From Patiria pectinifera (Eukaryota; Echinodermata; Asteroidea; Valvatida; Asterinidae), in assembly GCA_029964075.1 (NCBI GenBank), contig CM057135.1:6867001-6931000 (forward strand): a DNA stretch of 64,000 bases. Direction: 5' to 3'. Position numbers and translations under genes: made by a program. The notes beneath the pieces were generated by a model. It ran no database searches, had not been told where the DNA came from, and worked only from the letters and a program-made list of their open reading frames with translations. This document shows, piece by piece, positions 1 to 10,155 of this stretch. Every line of letters starts with the position of its first letter. The first letter of the stretch is position 1.

Positions 1-1511
1 CCCCCATACCGGTCGTCTTTCACAATCTACAAAATTACGAGTATTTCAGAATACGATGATGAAAAGGAAATACAGGTTATCGCTAAAAATTCGGAAAAGT
101 ATATTTCGTTTTAGATCGGAAATATGCGATTCATAGACTCGTTTAATTTTATGGCGTCTTCGTTGGATAGATTATCTAAAGCTTGTCCAAGAGAGTCGTT
201 TAAACTACTCAGAGAACATTTTAATCGTCAAAACATCGACTCGGTGTTACAAAAAGGAGTTTATCCATATGAATACATGGACTAGTTTGACAGATTTCAA
301 GAGACCAGCCTACCCCCTATCGAACAATTTTACAGCAGCCTAAAAGACGAAAATATATCGCGAGAGGACTACGACAGAGCTAAACTGACGTGGAACGAGT
401 TTAAAGTTAAAAACATGGGGGAATATCACGATTTGTACTTCACTACCGATACGTTAGTACTGGCTTGCGTATTTGAAAACTTTAGGCAAACGTGTATTAC
501 AAACTACGCGTTAGATCCAGCTAATTACTACACAGCACCAGGATTGTCTAGCGCCAGAAAATATCGTCATACCAAAAGAATGGATGTCTGATTATCAAAA
601 CGAGTTATTGGATACCGAACCTAGTAGCAACGTGCAAAAGTTAACGTGTACCCTTAATCCTAAACAAAAATATGTTTTGCATAACGTCACGTTGCAGTTG
701 TATCTCAAAATCGGCTTGAAACTTAAAAAGGTGCATCGAGTGCTGCAATTTAAACAAGCGCCTTGGATGGCATCTTACATCGACAAAAACGCGAAACTTA
801 GAACAAAAGCGACCTCTGATTTTGAGAAAGACTTTTTAAGCTCATGAATAACAGCGTGTTTGGTAAGACGATGGAAAACGTCAGAAACCGGATTGACGGT
901 TACCTACTCGGAGACAGTAACGATGACGATCGAGATAAATACGAAAAAATTATACAGAAACCGAGCTACAAAACGACGACGTCATTTTCAGAATGCAAAT
1001 TGTCATTTGTCGAGAAGTACAAGACTAAAACCGTGATAAACAAACCGATCTATTGCGGAGTAAGTATCTTAGATCTGTCTACGCTGATGTACGATTTTTA
1101 TTACAACCATTTGAAAGACAAGTACAAAGACAAAATCAGGTTGATGTACACAGATACAGACAGTTTGGTACTCTTAGTGCACACGGACGACGTATACAAA
1201 GATATGCAGCAAAACGGACAACAATACGACCTTTCGAATTATCCGACGGATCATCCTTTGTACGACCCAACCAATAAGAAAGTGATCGGTAAATTTAAAG
1301 ACGAGTTTGGAGGTTAAATAGTCAAAGAAGTCGTTGGTATATGACCTAAAATGTACTCCATTTTAACCGCTGACATCAACCTGAAGAAAGCCAAGGGTGT
1401 CACAAAATGGGTCACCTCTAAGAAATTAAAACAAAATAAACTATCGTTGAGTCCGTTGGACACAAAGAGGTACATTTTATCGGATGGTATAAACACGTTG
1501 GCTTTTGGTCA
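1..1511 (+). pseudogene. Polinton-type protein-primed family B DNA polymerase, decayed fragment
   Basis: Remnant of the polymerase that would copy a linear Polinton/Maverick DNA. Seen: an exonuclease-type motif VVFHNLQNY in the first 50 bases, the pre-palm region (about 120-550), the motif NNSVFGKT just after 844, the catalytic YTDTDS motif near 1145-1165, and the C-terminal end up to 1511. It is broken in several ways. The frame changes near 60, stops lie at 112-114, 283-285, 1315-1317 and 1342-1344, and the frame changes again near 840. The sequence jumps at about 549 from the TAPGLS segment to a segment (APENIVIPKEW) that in relatives lies after palm motif A, so the motif A region appears deleted. 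The 5' part lies before the window. The 3' end is cut by the element starting at 1512, and the frame would end just past that insertion, convergent with the integrase. Family assignment is firm; the exact clade is not. Confidence 0.85.
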
Positions 1512-2575
1512 AGTAGTGTAGTCTAAGCATTTGACCTCGTTTTCCGGTGGAGGATCATGATCCTCATCGAGGATCATATCGGTAACCCCGACGAGGATCA
1601 TAAAACGAGGCGTGTTTGTGGCGTAGTGACGTCATGGATCGATGGACAAATCGATCGTGAGGATTAGCGCCGAATGAGTATTATAGAGTTCGAAGATAAT
1701 CCTACATGTACATGTATAACAAATAAGGAACACCCTATGATTGCTAACTATCGAGACGCGGTGTGTGAATGTAGGCGAAAGAGCATTACCCAATTCCGGA
1801 TGAAGGTGAAATTTAAAAGATACAGTTTTCGACATGCTTTCTTGAATCGAATATTATTTTTATATATATAAATTTGTACGTATTCATTAAATATATATTT
1901 TGTCGCAAAACAAACCAAACGCAGGGTATTAGAAAAACAAGAAATAACATTGAAGTAACCCACAAGGAGTACAAGACGCTTCAACACAAAACCGTAACTA
2001 AATATCAAAAACATAAAAAAGTACACACAGAACAAACACGGCCACGTTAAAACACCAAAGCTTACATCATAAGGTCCGAATCTAAGATCCTAACTTAACA
2101 AATCATCCAACTGCAAAAACAAAAGGACTGAAAAAAAAATATTAAAAGCCACTGCATAAAAATTATATCCTTAAACAATAGAAATACATGTACACAACTC
2201 TTAATAAAAGACGACTCGGGGTGCCTAAAACCAACCGGAACTCACCAGAACATTCCTTGAGTGGTCAACGGGCGATATACAGTTTTCAGGTATTTTATTC
2301 ATAACCACAGCAAACATACAATATTAAATTAAAAGCAAGCTAAACTTAAAATGTACATATTATTAAACAAATTAATACATGTAATAATAATAAATAGATA
2401 AGAGTGAAATAATTGAATACACAATGCACACACATTGGCAGATTAATTCGGTTCAGTTCGCAGTATAACAAATGATGAAAGATTTATTATTCAGTCTGCC
2501 CTCGGAACTTTACGTTTTCGTATATGAACGAACGAAGATATTAAATACAAATGTAACAAAAAATAATAACAAAAT
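1512..2575 (+). repeat. Left terminal inverted repeat of nested Polinton-derived element
   Basis: This arm pairs with 5639-6700. It contains a GGATCATGATCC palindrome near 1552, a run of ACATGT units near 1707 and a CGATCGATG-rich stretch near 1640. Short ORFs inside it are mirrored in the other arm and show no coding character. Confidence 0.9.
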
Positions 2576-2639
2576 TGCTCTTTTCTTGCTTTTGCTCTTT
2601 TCTTGCCTTCTTGCTCCTGTCTTGCTTTTTTGCTCTTAG

Positions 2640-3165
2640 CTGTCTTGCTCATTATCATGAAATGAGCAAGAAAGGAGCAAAAGAGAAAGACAGGAGCAAG
2701 AAAAGAGCAAAGAGCAAGACAGGAGCAAGAAAAGAGCAAGACACGAGCAAGAAAAGAGCAAAGAGCAAGACAGGAGCAAGACAGGAGCAAGAAAAGAGCA
2801 AGAAAAGAGCAAAGAGCAAGAAAAGAGCAAGAAAAGAGCAAAGAGCAAGAAAAGAGCAAGACAAGAGCAAGACAAGAGCAAGACAGGAGCAAGAAAAGAG
2901 CAAGAAAAGAGAAAAGAGCAAGAACAGAGCAGAGAGCAAGAAAAGAGCAAGACAGGAGCAAGAAAAGAGCAAAAGAGCAAAAAAAGAGCAAGAAAAAAAG
3001 CAAGAAAAGAGCAAAAGAGCAAAAAAAGAGCAAGAAAAAAGCAAGAAAAGAGCAAAAGAACAAGAAGAAAGTAAGACATGAAACGAAGGAGCATTAAAAG
3101 AGCAAGACGTGAACAGATGAGCAATAAAAGAGCAAGGGTGAGCAAAAGAGCACGAGCAGCTGAAC
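2640..3165 (+). repeat. Purine-rich minisatellite built on AAGAGCAAG-type units
   Basis: About 500 bases of imperfect short repeats of the type AAGAAAAGAGC and AAGACAGGAGC, just inside the left TIR. The plus strand is almost purely purine apart from one C per unit. It reads open in several frames. The plus frame (about 2661-3078) gives a Lys/Arg/Ala/Ser/Gln/Glu-rich protein starting MSKKGAKEKD; minus frames give Leu/Ser/Phe/Cys-rich strings. I treat the open frames as a consequence of the repeat. A basic low-complexity tail protein made from the plus strand cannot be excluded. Confidence 0.85.
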
Positions 3166-3234
3166 TGAGTAGCTACAAATCAAATGTTTTAATCCGTTTC
3201 TTGCCATTCGGAGATTTACCTTCAAAGACTCAAC

Positions 3235-4146
3235 ATGAATGCTATTGCTGCAGTCAAATCCAATGTTTGTCATAAGTGCGACAAGCGCTTTGGGCGGAGA
3301 TATAACCTGCGGAGGCATATAGAAAATGTACATGCTAAGGAGGAAATTAAAGTGGAGGACCTTGATGTGGATAATTCTGAACCTGATTTTAAAAAGCGTA
3401 GATTTGAAGATTCGGAAATAGAAAACTGTAGAACTGAATCTACGCAGGATGAAGACGAAGATTTCGATGAAGATTATTCAAAATCCGAAACGGAGGTAAA
3501 AGATGACAAATTATCGGATGAAGATGAGTTATTTGAAGATTCGGAAATAGAAAACTGCGAAGCTGAATCTTTGAAGAATGACGACGAAGATTTCGAGGAA
3601 GGTTATTCGGAGTCCGAAACGGAGGCAGAAGGAGACGAATTTTCGGATGAGTCATTTGAAGATTCAGAAATAGACAACTATGAAGCCGAATCTTCGCAGA
3701 ACGAACGCGAAGATTTCGAGGAAGGTTATTCGGAATCCGAAACGGAGGTAGAAGAAGACGAATTATCGGATGAAGATGAGTCTAGTTCTGAATTGGAAGA
3801 CAATGTCGCCTATCAAGACTGGTTGGAAGACGCCAAAGACGCCACCGAAGAGATGTGGAGTGAGAAATATGAAAAGTACGTCAACGGGTGTATGGGTGAA
3901 GATCAAGCCAATGAAAAAGCAAATAGGAAGACACTCTGGGCAGTCAAGCGATGCTTTTTCAACAACTACAAGGATTTTTTGTCAAGTTACCTACATTTGA
4001 AAGATAACGATACTCATCAAGAAATTGTTGAAGATCTGGAAGAAAAAATAAATAAAGGCACAGAAGTAAATACAGCCCTCAACAGGATAATGCCTAAACA
4101 CCAACCCAAATTTGACGGACTGTTCCAAGATCTTGAGGAAGACTAG
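3235..4146 (+). CDS. Single C2H2 zinc-finger protein with acidic repeats (Polinton accessory protein)
   Basis: Intact 303-residue ORF. Residues 12-33 form one C2H2 finger (C-x2-C-x12-H-x4-H). Residues about 57-183 hold three copies of a roughly 41-residue acidic unit built around FEDSEI, DFEEGYSESETE and SDEDE. Residues 184-303 form a charged, probably helical domain with Trp/Tyr positions (YQDWLED, EEMWSEKYEKYV) and a C-terminal LNRIMPKHQ. This layout matches, from memory, a recurrent Polinton-associated protein of cnidarians and other invertebrates whose function is unknown. DNA binding through the finger is an inference. The ATG at 3235 is the first in frame and just precedes the finger. 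It is the only intact coding gene in the nested element. Confidence 0.75.
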   Translation: MNAIAAVKSNVCHKCDKRFGRRYNLRRHIENVHAKEEIKVEDLDVDNSEPDFKKRRFEDSEIENCRTESTQDEDEDFDEDYSKSETEVKDDKLSDEDELFEDSEIENCEAESLKNDDEDFEEGYSESETEAEGDEFSDESFEDSEIDNYEAESSQNEREDFEEGYSESETEVEEDELSDEDESSSELEDNVAYQDWLEDAKDATEEMWSEKYEKYVNGCMGEDQANEKANRKTLWAVKRCFFNNYKDFLSSYLHLKDNDTHQEIVEDLEEKINKGTEVNTALNRIMPKHQPKFDGLFQDLEED

Positions 4147-5638
4147 CGTGGATTAAAGACAGTGATGACTGAAGACTAGTAGTTTAAGAAAGACTATTGT
4201 AATTTTTAAAATAATAGTATACTGTAGCGCCTTTGGTAGAAAAGAAAACCTTGTAAAACTGCATCAAGAGGATTAGGTCGACCCTGAGGTAATAAAAGAA
4301 AAAATAAATTTGTCTTGGACAATTATCACCCAAACGATTCGAACAAACAAAATGTTATCATGTGCAATGTATCACGCCGACTTTGCAAAATCATTAACAA
4401 AGGACTGCCCCCCCCCCCAAAAAAAAGGAGAAAAAAATGTTGACGATAATAATTATATCTTGAGACATAAACTTACCTTGAAATTGTGTAGGGGATTAAT
4501 TCGATCGTCGTGATGAAATCAAAACCAACTGCATATATAAACTGCATTCATTCACCTGGCCGATGCACACCAAACGTTTACCTAACGTTGAAATGGTTCA
4601 CACCGCTGATCGTGTGTGCATGGAAATACATGTACATGTACACGTATTTAAAAACTCCGCGAATTGGGACTTGACGACCGGACAAGTCTGGACTGGTCAG
4701 CCTGTTTGTCGTTCATCTCTGAATCATCACAATGACGTCACTGGCACTGGCGGCTGTGTACCGCCGATGGAGATATTTAAAAACACCGCGCATTCGGACT
4801 TGACGACCGGACAAGTCTGGACTGGTCATTCTGTTTGCCGTCCATCGATGACTCATCACTGTGACGTCATAGGATTCCCCATCCAAATACAAAGGCCATT
4901 GTGATACTACTAGCTCGGACCCGTTTTGTGGGTGGACGATGCGCGAATACGACGGCAATCGGCAACTTAAATTTTGACGGTATTTCTTCGTCCCCATATT
5001 TGCTATGGTCCTAACTTACACGGAAGATCTATAAGAACCAAAGTAGCCTATTTTGTATTTTTAAGTAATGAAATGAACAAACAACAGAGTACGATTCATT
5101 CGCAAGAGTTGATGAGCAAATACGCGTTTAGTTCGTGCTGGTTGTCACAGCCTCCGCAAAATAACAAGCGTTTGAGTTTCCCAAAATTTCATTGACCGGG
5201 TAACGAGCTATGAGTACTGTATAGGCCTAAGCGTCCTATTTTCGAAGATAAACTCTTCTAAAACGCTCAATAATTACGAAACGTCTAATTTGAAGTGATG
5301 CCAGAAGTGTATACATTTAGGCTACCTGTCTTTTATTACAATAAGTTAACTGGAACTTGTGTTGCTCAAAAAAATAAAACATTGTAAATTATGATCATGC
5401 GCTTGTGCGCATTTTCAAACAATTTTTGAATGATTATTTTCTTGAACTTGTTAAAATACGGACGGAGGACCGCGTAATTACAATACATGTACATGTAATT
5501 GTAATGAATCGTTCAAAATACGAAACTACAAATATGGATGCGGGAAGTCAAAATACAATTGGAAATAATTTTTTTGTTTTTTTTGCGAGTCATTGAAATG
5601 TGTTCTGGCAGGACGGCAAAGTGCCGTATTTTGTTTTT
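4147..5638. other. Non-coding interior of the nested element
   Basis: No convincing gene. It holds a C9/A8 homopolymer near 4410, the duplicated unit at 4645-4880, several ACATGTAC runs (about 4628 and 5485) and AT-rich sequence running into the right TIR. Short open frames here lack coding character. Confidence 0.6.
4645..4880 (+). repeat. Tandem duplication, period 129 bp, with AGTC..GACT core
   Basis: Two adjacent copies start at the TATTTAAAAAC box at 4645 and 4774. Each contains CTTGACGACCGGACAAGTCT followed by GGACTGGTCA, and a TGACGTCA-like octamer (near 4734 and 4861). The repeated palindromic core and the TGACGTCA (CRE-like) motif could be regulatory; this is inference only. Confidence 0.75.
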
Positions 5639-6700
5639 ATTTTGTTATTATTTTTTGTTACATTTGTATTTAATATCTTCGTTCGTTCATATACGAAAAA
5701 GTAAAGTTCTGAGGGCAGACTGAATAATAAATCTTTCATCATGATTTGTTATACTGCGAACTGAACCGAATTAATCTGCCAATGCGTGTGCATTGTGTAT
5801 TCAATTATTTCATTTTTATCTATTTATTATTATTACATGTATTAATTTGTTTAATAATATGTACATTTTAGCTTGCTTTTAATTTAATATTGTATGTTTG
5901 CTGTGGTTATGAATAAAATACCTGAAAACTGTATATCGCCCGTTGACCACTCAAGGAATGTTCTGGTGAGTTCCGGTTGGTTTTAGGCACCCCGAGTCGT
6001 CTTTTATTAAGAGTTGTGTATTTCTATTGTTTAAGGATATAATTTTTATGCAGTGGCTTTTAATATATTTTTTTTTCAGTCCTTTTGTTTTTGCAGTTGG
6101 ATGATTGTTAAGTTAGGATCTTAGATTCGGACCTTATGATGTAAGCTTTGGTGTTTTAACGTGGCCGTGTTTGTTCTGTTTGTACTTTTTTATGTTTTTG
6201 ATATTTAGTTACGGTTTGTGTTGAAGCGTCTTGTACTCCTTGTGGGTTACTTCAATGTTATTTCTTGTTTTTCTAATACCCTGCGTTTGGTTTGTTTTGC
6301 GACAAAATATATATTTAATGAATACGTACCCATTTATATATATAAAAAATAATATTCGATTCAAGAAAGCATGTCGAAAACTGTATCTTTTAAATTTCAC
6401 CTTCATCCGGAATTGGGTAATGCTCTTTCGCCTACATTCACACACCGCGTCTCGATAGTTAGCAATCATAGGGTGTTCCTTATTTGTTATACATGTACAT
6501 GTACATGTAGGATTATCTTCGAACTCTATAATACTCATTCGGCGCTAATCCTCACGATCGATTTGTCCATCGATCCATGACGTCACTACGCCACAAACAC
6601 GCCTCGTTTTATGATCCTCGTCGGGGTTACCGATATGATCCTCGATGAGGATCATGATCCTCCACCGGAAAACGAGGTCAAATGCTTAGACTACACTACT
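5639..6700 (-). repeat. Right terminal inverted repeat of nested Polinton-derived element
   Basis: Reverse complement of 1512-2575, ending CTACACTACT and followed by the TGGTCA duplication. Differences from the left arm are few and include the number of ACATGT units near 6490. Confidence 0.9.
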
Positions 6701-6706
6701 TGGTCA

Positions 6707-7626
6707 CTACGGCGGTAATTGCGTGTCCTCGGGTACGATTTGAAGCTCTTGTCTAACGAAACTCCTTTTTGGGTCGTCTTGCAGGTAATACAGCGTGGGG
6801 CCCGTCGTCACTTTTTTTTCTGTTAACCATTTTAAATTGACTCGTTCTTTTTTCAATGATATAAATCTTTACGCTCCAAATGGGATACGTGGCTCTTCTC
6901 GAAGTACCCCCTCTTGCTCGCCCGGGTAATATAAATATCTAACCATAGCGTCTTGCGGTAATTGTTGCTCTTTTGTTTTAATGGGGTAAGCCGGCGATTG
7001 TCGGACCTGTTCTAGTTTAACCGCCTCTGACGGCGCTTTAGCTATTCGCGTCTTTTCGTCGTTTATAGCCTTGATCACGCTGGGTAATCGCTCGACCCAT
7101 TGCGTGTTTCTACGCTCGGAATTTAACATTTCTTGAGCGTACTTATGTCCAAACAATCTCTCGGCTAGCGTCCGATTAAATCTTTCTACGATACCCTCCG
7201 ATCGGTAGTTTCCGGGTTCGCCTACGATAATCTCGACGTTTTTTGAGGTCATCCATTTTTTAAATGCGCCTTTAAATTCGGTACCGGCGTCTACTCTCAA
7301 CGTTTTGGGGTAACTCAAAGGAGATCTCGCGTAAATCTTGACGATAGCATCTCTGGTGGAATCCGCCGTTTTAGAAACCAAAGGTTCTGCTTCGTGGTAT
7401 CGAATCGCAACGTCGACAACCGTCAAAGCGTATTTATAAGTCTTGCGTTTTACCTTATCCCAGGGTAGTAATAGCACATCCATTTGGTGAAAGTCGTTTG
7501 GTGTTTCAAACTCTCGCGAAGTACTTGTAGGCCTGGGTACATACGCAGGACCCGGTAGATAAATTTGCCAGATAGCTTGTTTTTTAAGCCAATCTCTGAT
7601 TACCTTTTTATCGATTTTGGTTTTAT
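6707..7626 (-). pseudogene. Polinton integrase (RVE/DDE type), nearly full length but disrupted
   Basis: Retroviral-type integrase used by Polintons to insert their DNA. In the main open stretch (7483-6869) the first Asp is in TVVDVAIRY, the second in LRVDAGTEF, and the Glu is in GIVERFNRT about 35 residues later, giving a D,D35E-like triad. Upstream in frame to about 7626 the reading continues without an ATG and contains DWLKKQAIWQIYLPGP and PRP, typical of the N-terminal part of Polinton integrases. Downstream, a TAA at 6867-6869 interrupts the frame, but coding similarity continues (GPTLYYLQDD, FVRQELQIV) to a stop near 6707. It is convergent with the polymerase. One stop and the missing start mark it as inactive. 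Confidence 0.85.
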
Positions 7627-7790
7627 TTTTAGAAATTGTTCAAACTGTTGGTAAATACACTTTAAGTCTATTTTCGCGAGTGGTATCCGTCGTTACTTAC
7701 ACCCGTTCAAGTTTTAGGATAAAACGTCACTATAGATTCTGAAGAAGAACTCACCAACGACTTGAGTTCTGATCATATTATAAGCGCGAG

Positions 7791-8021
7791 TATGGCTGGT
7801 ATGTTGAGCGATGTTTGTCACAAGTATGGAACTTTTATATCACCCTTAGTAGCTACGCCATGGTAGGAAATAAACCACCCCAAATGAAAGCACCCGATTT
7901 AGACAAACTAAGCGTAGAAGATGTGGTTAAATTGACGGGTATTATCAGTATAGCTCGAGCCACGCAAAATTGGTTGATAACCCAGGGTAAACTACCAGGC
8001 AGTATCGTGAAAACGGCATAA
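7791..8021 (+). pseudogene. Small Polinton protein, unknown function, probably frame-shifted
   Basis: An ATG at 7791 opens a short frame (MAGMLSDVCHKYG). It overlaps a second frame (7815-8021) with residues such as NKPPQMKAPDLDKLSVEDVV and ending GSIVKTA. The second frame has normal amino-acid composition and a central helix-like stretch, and it lies 23 bases upstream of the next gene. I read the two as one small gene with a frame change around 7830-7860. I do not recognise a domain. The position between integrase and structural-type genes fits a small accessory protein. Confidence 0.45.
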
Positions 8022-8044
8022 TTTAAATAGGTTTATTAAAATAA

Positions 8045-9226
8045 ATGGCTGAGGGAGGATTTGACTATAACGAATACGAGGATCCACCTGACATTATCTT
8101 AGATGATGATGATGTAGAAGAGAACAATCTGGATTGGGACGATACTTTTGATACTCCTGCACCACCAATCATCACTACCGACATAGATGAGGTTTTATAT
8201 CGAGAAAGAAACGTGATCACAAGTGATCGCATTGATTTTTACAAAAATGTTAACATAGGTGACGGACCATTACTTCCGCAATACGAACATTTCGTCAGCA
8301 ATGAAGACAATCTATTTTACCAGACGGAAAAAGGTCCAGTAAGGTTGACGGATGTAAGAAACCCTCCAAAAATATTGGGTCTATTGAGTATAGAAAAAAA
8401 AATGCAAAAGCGTTAGGTTTTAAAGGTAGAGATTGTATTAGAAAAAGATTGGGTTTTAAGGATTATAAAATCAACCCGCTCGAACAAGTACAACCCGAGA
8501 GTATCCCCATGACAGAACTACCCAGCGTCACCTATGAGGTAAACGGGATTGTAAACGATTTTATAGACACCGGCGCTCAAACAGAAGGCTTAAATTACAG
8601 AGAACTCGAAGGTTTAGACGAAAGTCTTCAGACGTTGAGAGGTAACCTAGAACTTAATTTATCGTGTCTCACAGAACTGGACATAGAGATTGCAGCCACG
8701 AGACAAGAACTCGACGAATCGCACAGCGAAGAGGGCCGACGAGAGTTAAACGAGAGTTGAACCTGAAAGATCCGCCAGATTAGAAGCCACAAAAGCCAAC
8801 GAACGAGGGCTCCAAACTCAGATCGCTAGAATCAAAGAAACGATTAATAAAATATTAGGAGGCGACACGACTCTGGCGGAAAAGATTAGAACTCTGTTTA
8901 GAGAACATGGTGTGACCATAGTGAGTATTTTAGCCGCTTTTAGTTTAGCCATCAGCACGATAGTGAGTAGCATCGTCGCTAGCGTGAGAGGCGGTATCAA
9001 CGAGTGGATTTCAAAACAACTCGCTAATTTTGCATCTGCTCTTAAAAAACTCCGAGCGAGCGCGTTGGGTGCTATGCCGGGTATCACGGGCAGCGTACTA
9101 AGTTGGATATTTAACGCGCTGAGTAAGTCCGTATCGTGGTTGGCCGCGCTTTATTTTTGGGTGTGGGAGCCTTGGTGTTTGCGTACTTGCAAGAACGATT
9201 GTAGTTATAGTTGTAGTCAAGTTTAA
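8045..9226 (+). pseudogene. Polinton acidic/coiled-coil membrane protein, frame-shifted
   Basis: Three adjoining frames read as one decayed gene. 8045-8416 begins MAEGGFDYNEYEDPPD and is strongly acidic at its N-terminus. 8449-8760 is a Glu/Leu-rich probable coiled coil (LRGNLELNLSCLTELD). About 8752-9226 continues the coil (ARLEATKANERG, RIKETINKILGG), then AEKIRTLFREHGVTIVSIL and hydrophobic segments (AAFSLAISTIVSSIVA and LSWIFNALSKSVSWLAAL). Frame changes lie near 8410-8440, near 8750 and probably near 9165. From memory this matches a recurrent invertebrate Polinton protein ending in a membrane anchor; its role is not known to me. It is followed by a hairpin at 9238. Confidence 0.65.
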
Positions 9227-9237
9227 ACAAAAAAAAT

Positions 9238-9268
9238 AAGCCTTACCAGCACAAAGTTGGTAAGGCTT
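9238..9268. terminator. Hairpin plus T-run between convergent Polinton genes
   Basis: A perfect 11-bp stem (AAGCCTTACCA, 9238-9248, with its complement at 9258-9268), a loop of about 9 bases and a run of Ts. It lies between the end of the plus-strand membrane gene (9226) and the end of the minus-strand gene (about 9295). The flanking A and T runs make it symmetrical for both strands. It resembles the 3'-end hairpins of large DNA viruses and virophages; the function here is inferred. Confidence 0.6.
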
Positions 9269-9294
9269 TTTTGTGTGTGAGATTAGAGTGTGAC

Positions 9295-10155
9295 TTAACG
9301 CGTTGCCTCGTAAGCCATAATACCCATACCAACGATAGCTAACATTCCTATTGTCAACGATAATTTTTTGTCTTGGTGAGTTTGTAGTTTCGTGGGCTCC
9401 TGGGTTAAAACTGTAGGTGAGGGTGTTGGTGCTGGTGTTGGTGATCGTTCGTCATAGGCTCTGGGGGTGTTGGTGGCGCGACGTCATCGGTGTCATCAAA
9501 AGAGTCGTCCGGTTGAGGTTGTGAGTTTAAATCTGGCACCAAACCAGTTTTCATAAACTGGGCAGCGATTTGAAGATTGTTGTTATAGCCGTCGTGTGTT
9601 CCTACCCTCAAGTTCATATCCGATGGAATTAAATACAACCCAGGTTTCACGACAAATTTTAAAGGCGTTCTGGCATACTGCAAAGAGTCTTGAAATTGAT
9701 TGATACTCGTTTCCATGTCGCCTACTGCGTTGATGATATCTTCAACGATGACGTTAAATTGTCTCTGAGCATCTAATCCGGTGCCCGGTGATAATACGCT
9801 CGTTTTTGTTTGAGCCTGCGCACCGAATAAAGCGTACCGATTCATTTTGTTCGATGTAAATAACCGTCCAAGGAACGTAACTGCTTCCACTCTTTTTAGG
9901 ACCATCTAGACCGTGGTAGCTGCCGTAAATAACGTTGGGTTTGTCGGGTAATGCTTCATTGTATTCGCCAACCGCCACAAACTTGCCCTTATTTTGTGTC
10001 TTTCGTCTGTTTACAAGACTTGTTTTGATCTATGCCAAACAACAAAGAGGCATCGGTAAATGCTCTGTGATTATAGCTGTTGTCGAAAGCGTTAAATGCG
10101 TCATCTCCCGGTAAAGGAGCGGCAAAGTCGTACAGGATCTTTCTAACCGTAAAAT
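9295..10155 (-). pseudogene. Polinton minus-strand protein with C-terminal membrane anchor, interrupted
   Basis: Read on the minus strand from about 10,150. One frame gives VRKILYDFAAPLPGDDAF and LLFGIDQN up to a stop near 10,003. The next frame (9978-9754) gives VGEYNEALPDKPNVIYGSYH. A third (9905-9405) gives LFGAQAQTKTS, FKV..GLYLIPSD-type sequence and an acidic, Pro- and His-rich tail. The last frame ends with SLTIGMLAIVGMGIMAYEAT and a stop at 9295, a single hydrophobic anchor. These frames overlap end to end and are best read as one decayed gene with several indels. Its 5' part was split off by the retrotransposon at 10,156 and probably continues near 12,045-12,120. I do not recognise the product; a virion or membrane protein is possible. 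Confidence 0.55.

Larger units (their letters stand above)
1512..6700. mobile_element. Nested Polinton-derived element with 1.06-kb TIRs and 6-bp target duplication
   Basis: A 5,189-bp element bounded by near-identical long inverted repeats (1512-2575 and 5639-6700) that begin AGTAGTGTAG and end CTACACTACT. The hexamer TGGTCA occurs immediately before it (1506-1511) and after it (6701-6706). A 6-bp duplication, 5'-AG ends and long TIRs are the known signature of Polinton/Maverick integration. It carries one intact ORF (3235-4146) and neither polymerase nor integrase, so it is probably non-autonomous and was mobilised in trans (inference). It sits exactly where the older element's polymerase and integrase genes converge. 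Its TIR arms differ only at scattered positions and its ORF is open, while its host element is full of stops, so it looks much younger than its host. Confidence 0.88.

Noticed and set aside
1632-2035. Short frames in the left TIR mirrored at 6209-6580
   Set aside because: Both arms encode the same frames by symmetry; no domain, start context or bias supports them.
2491-3145. Long minus-strand frames rich in Leu, Ser, Phe and Cys
   Set aside because: They are the antisense of the purine minisatellite and have no natural protein composition.
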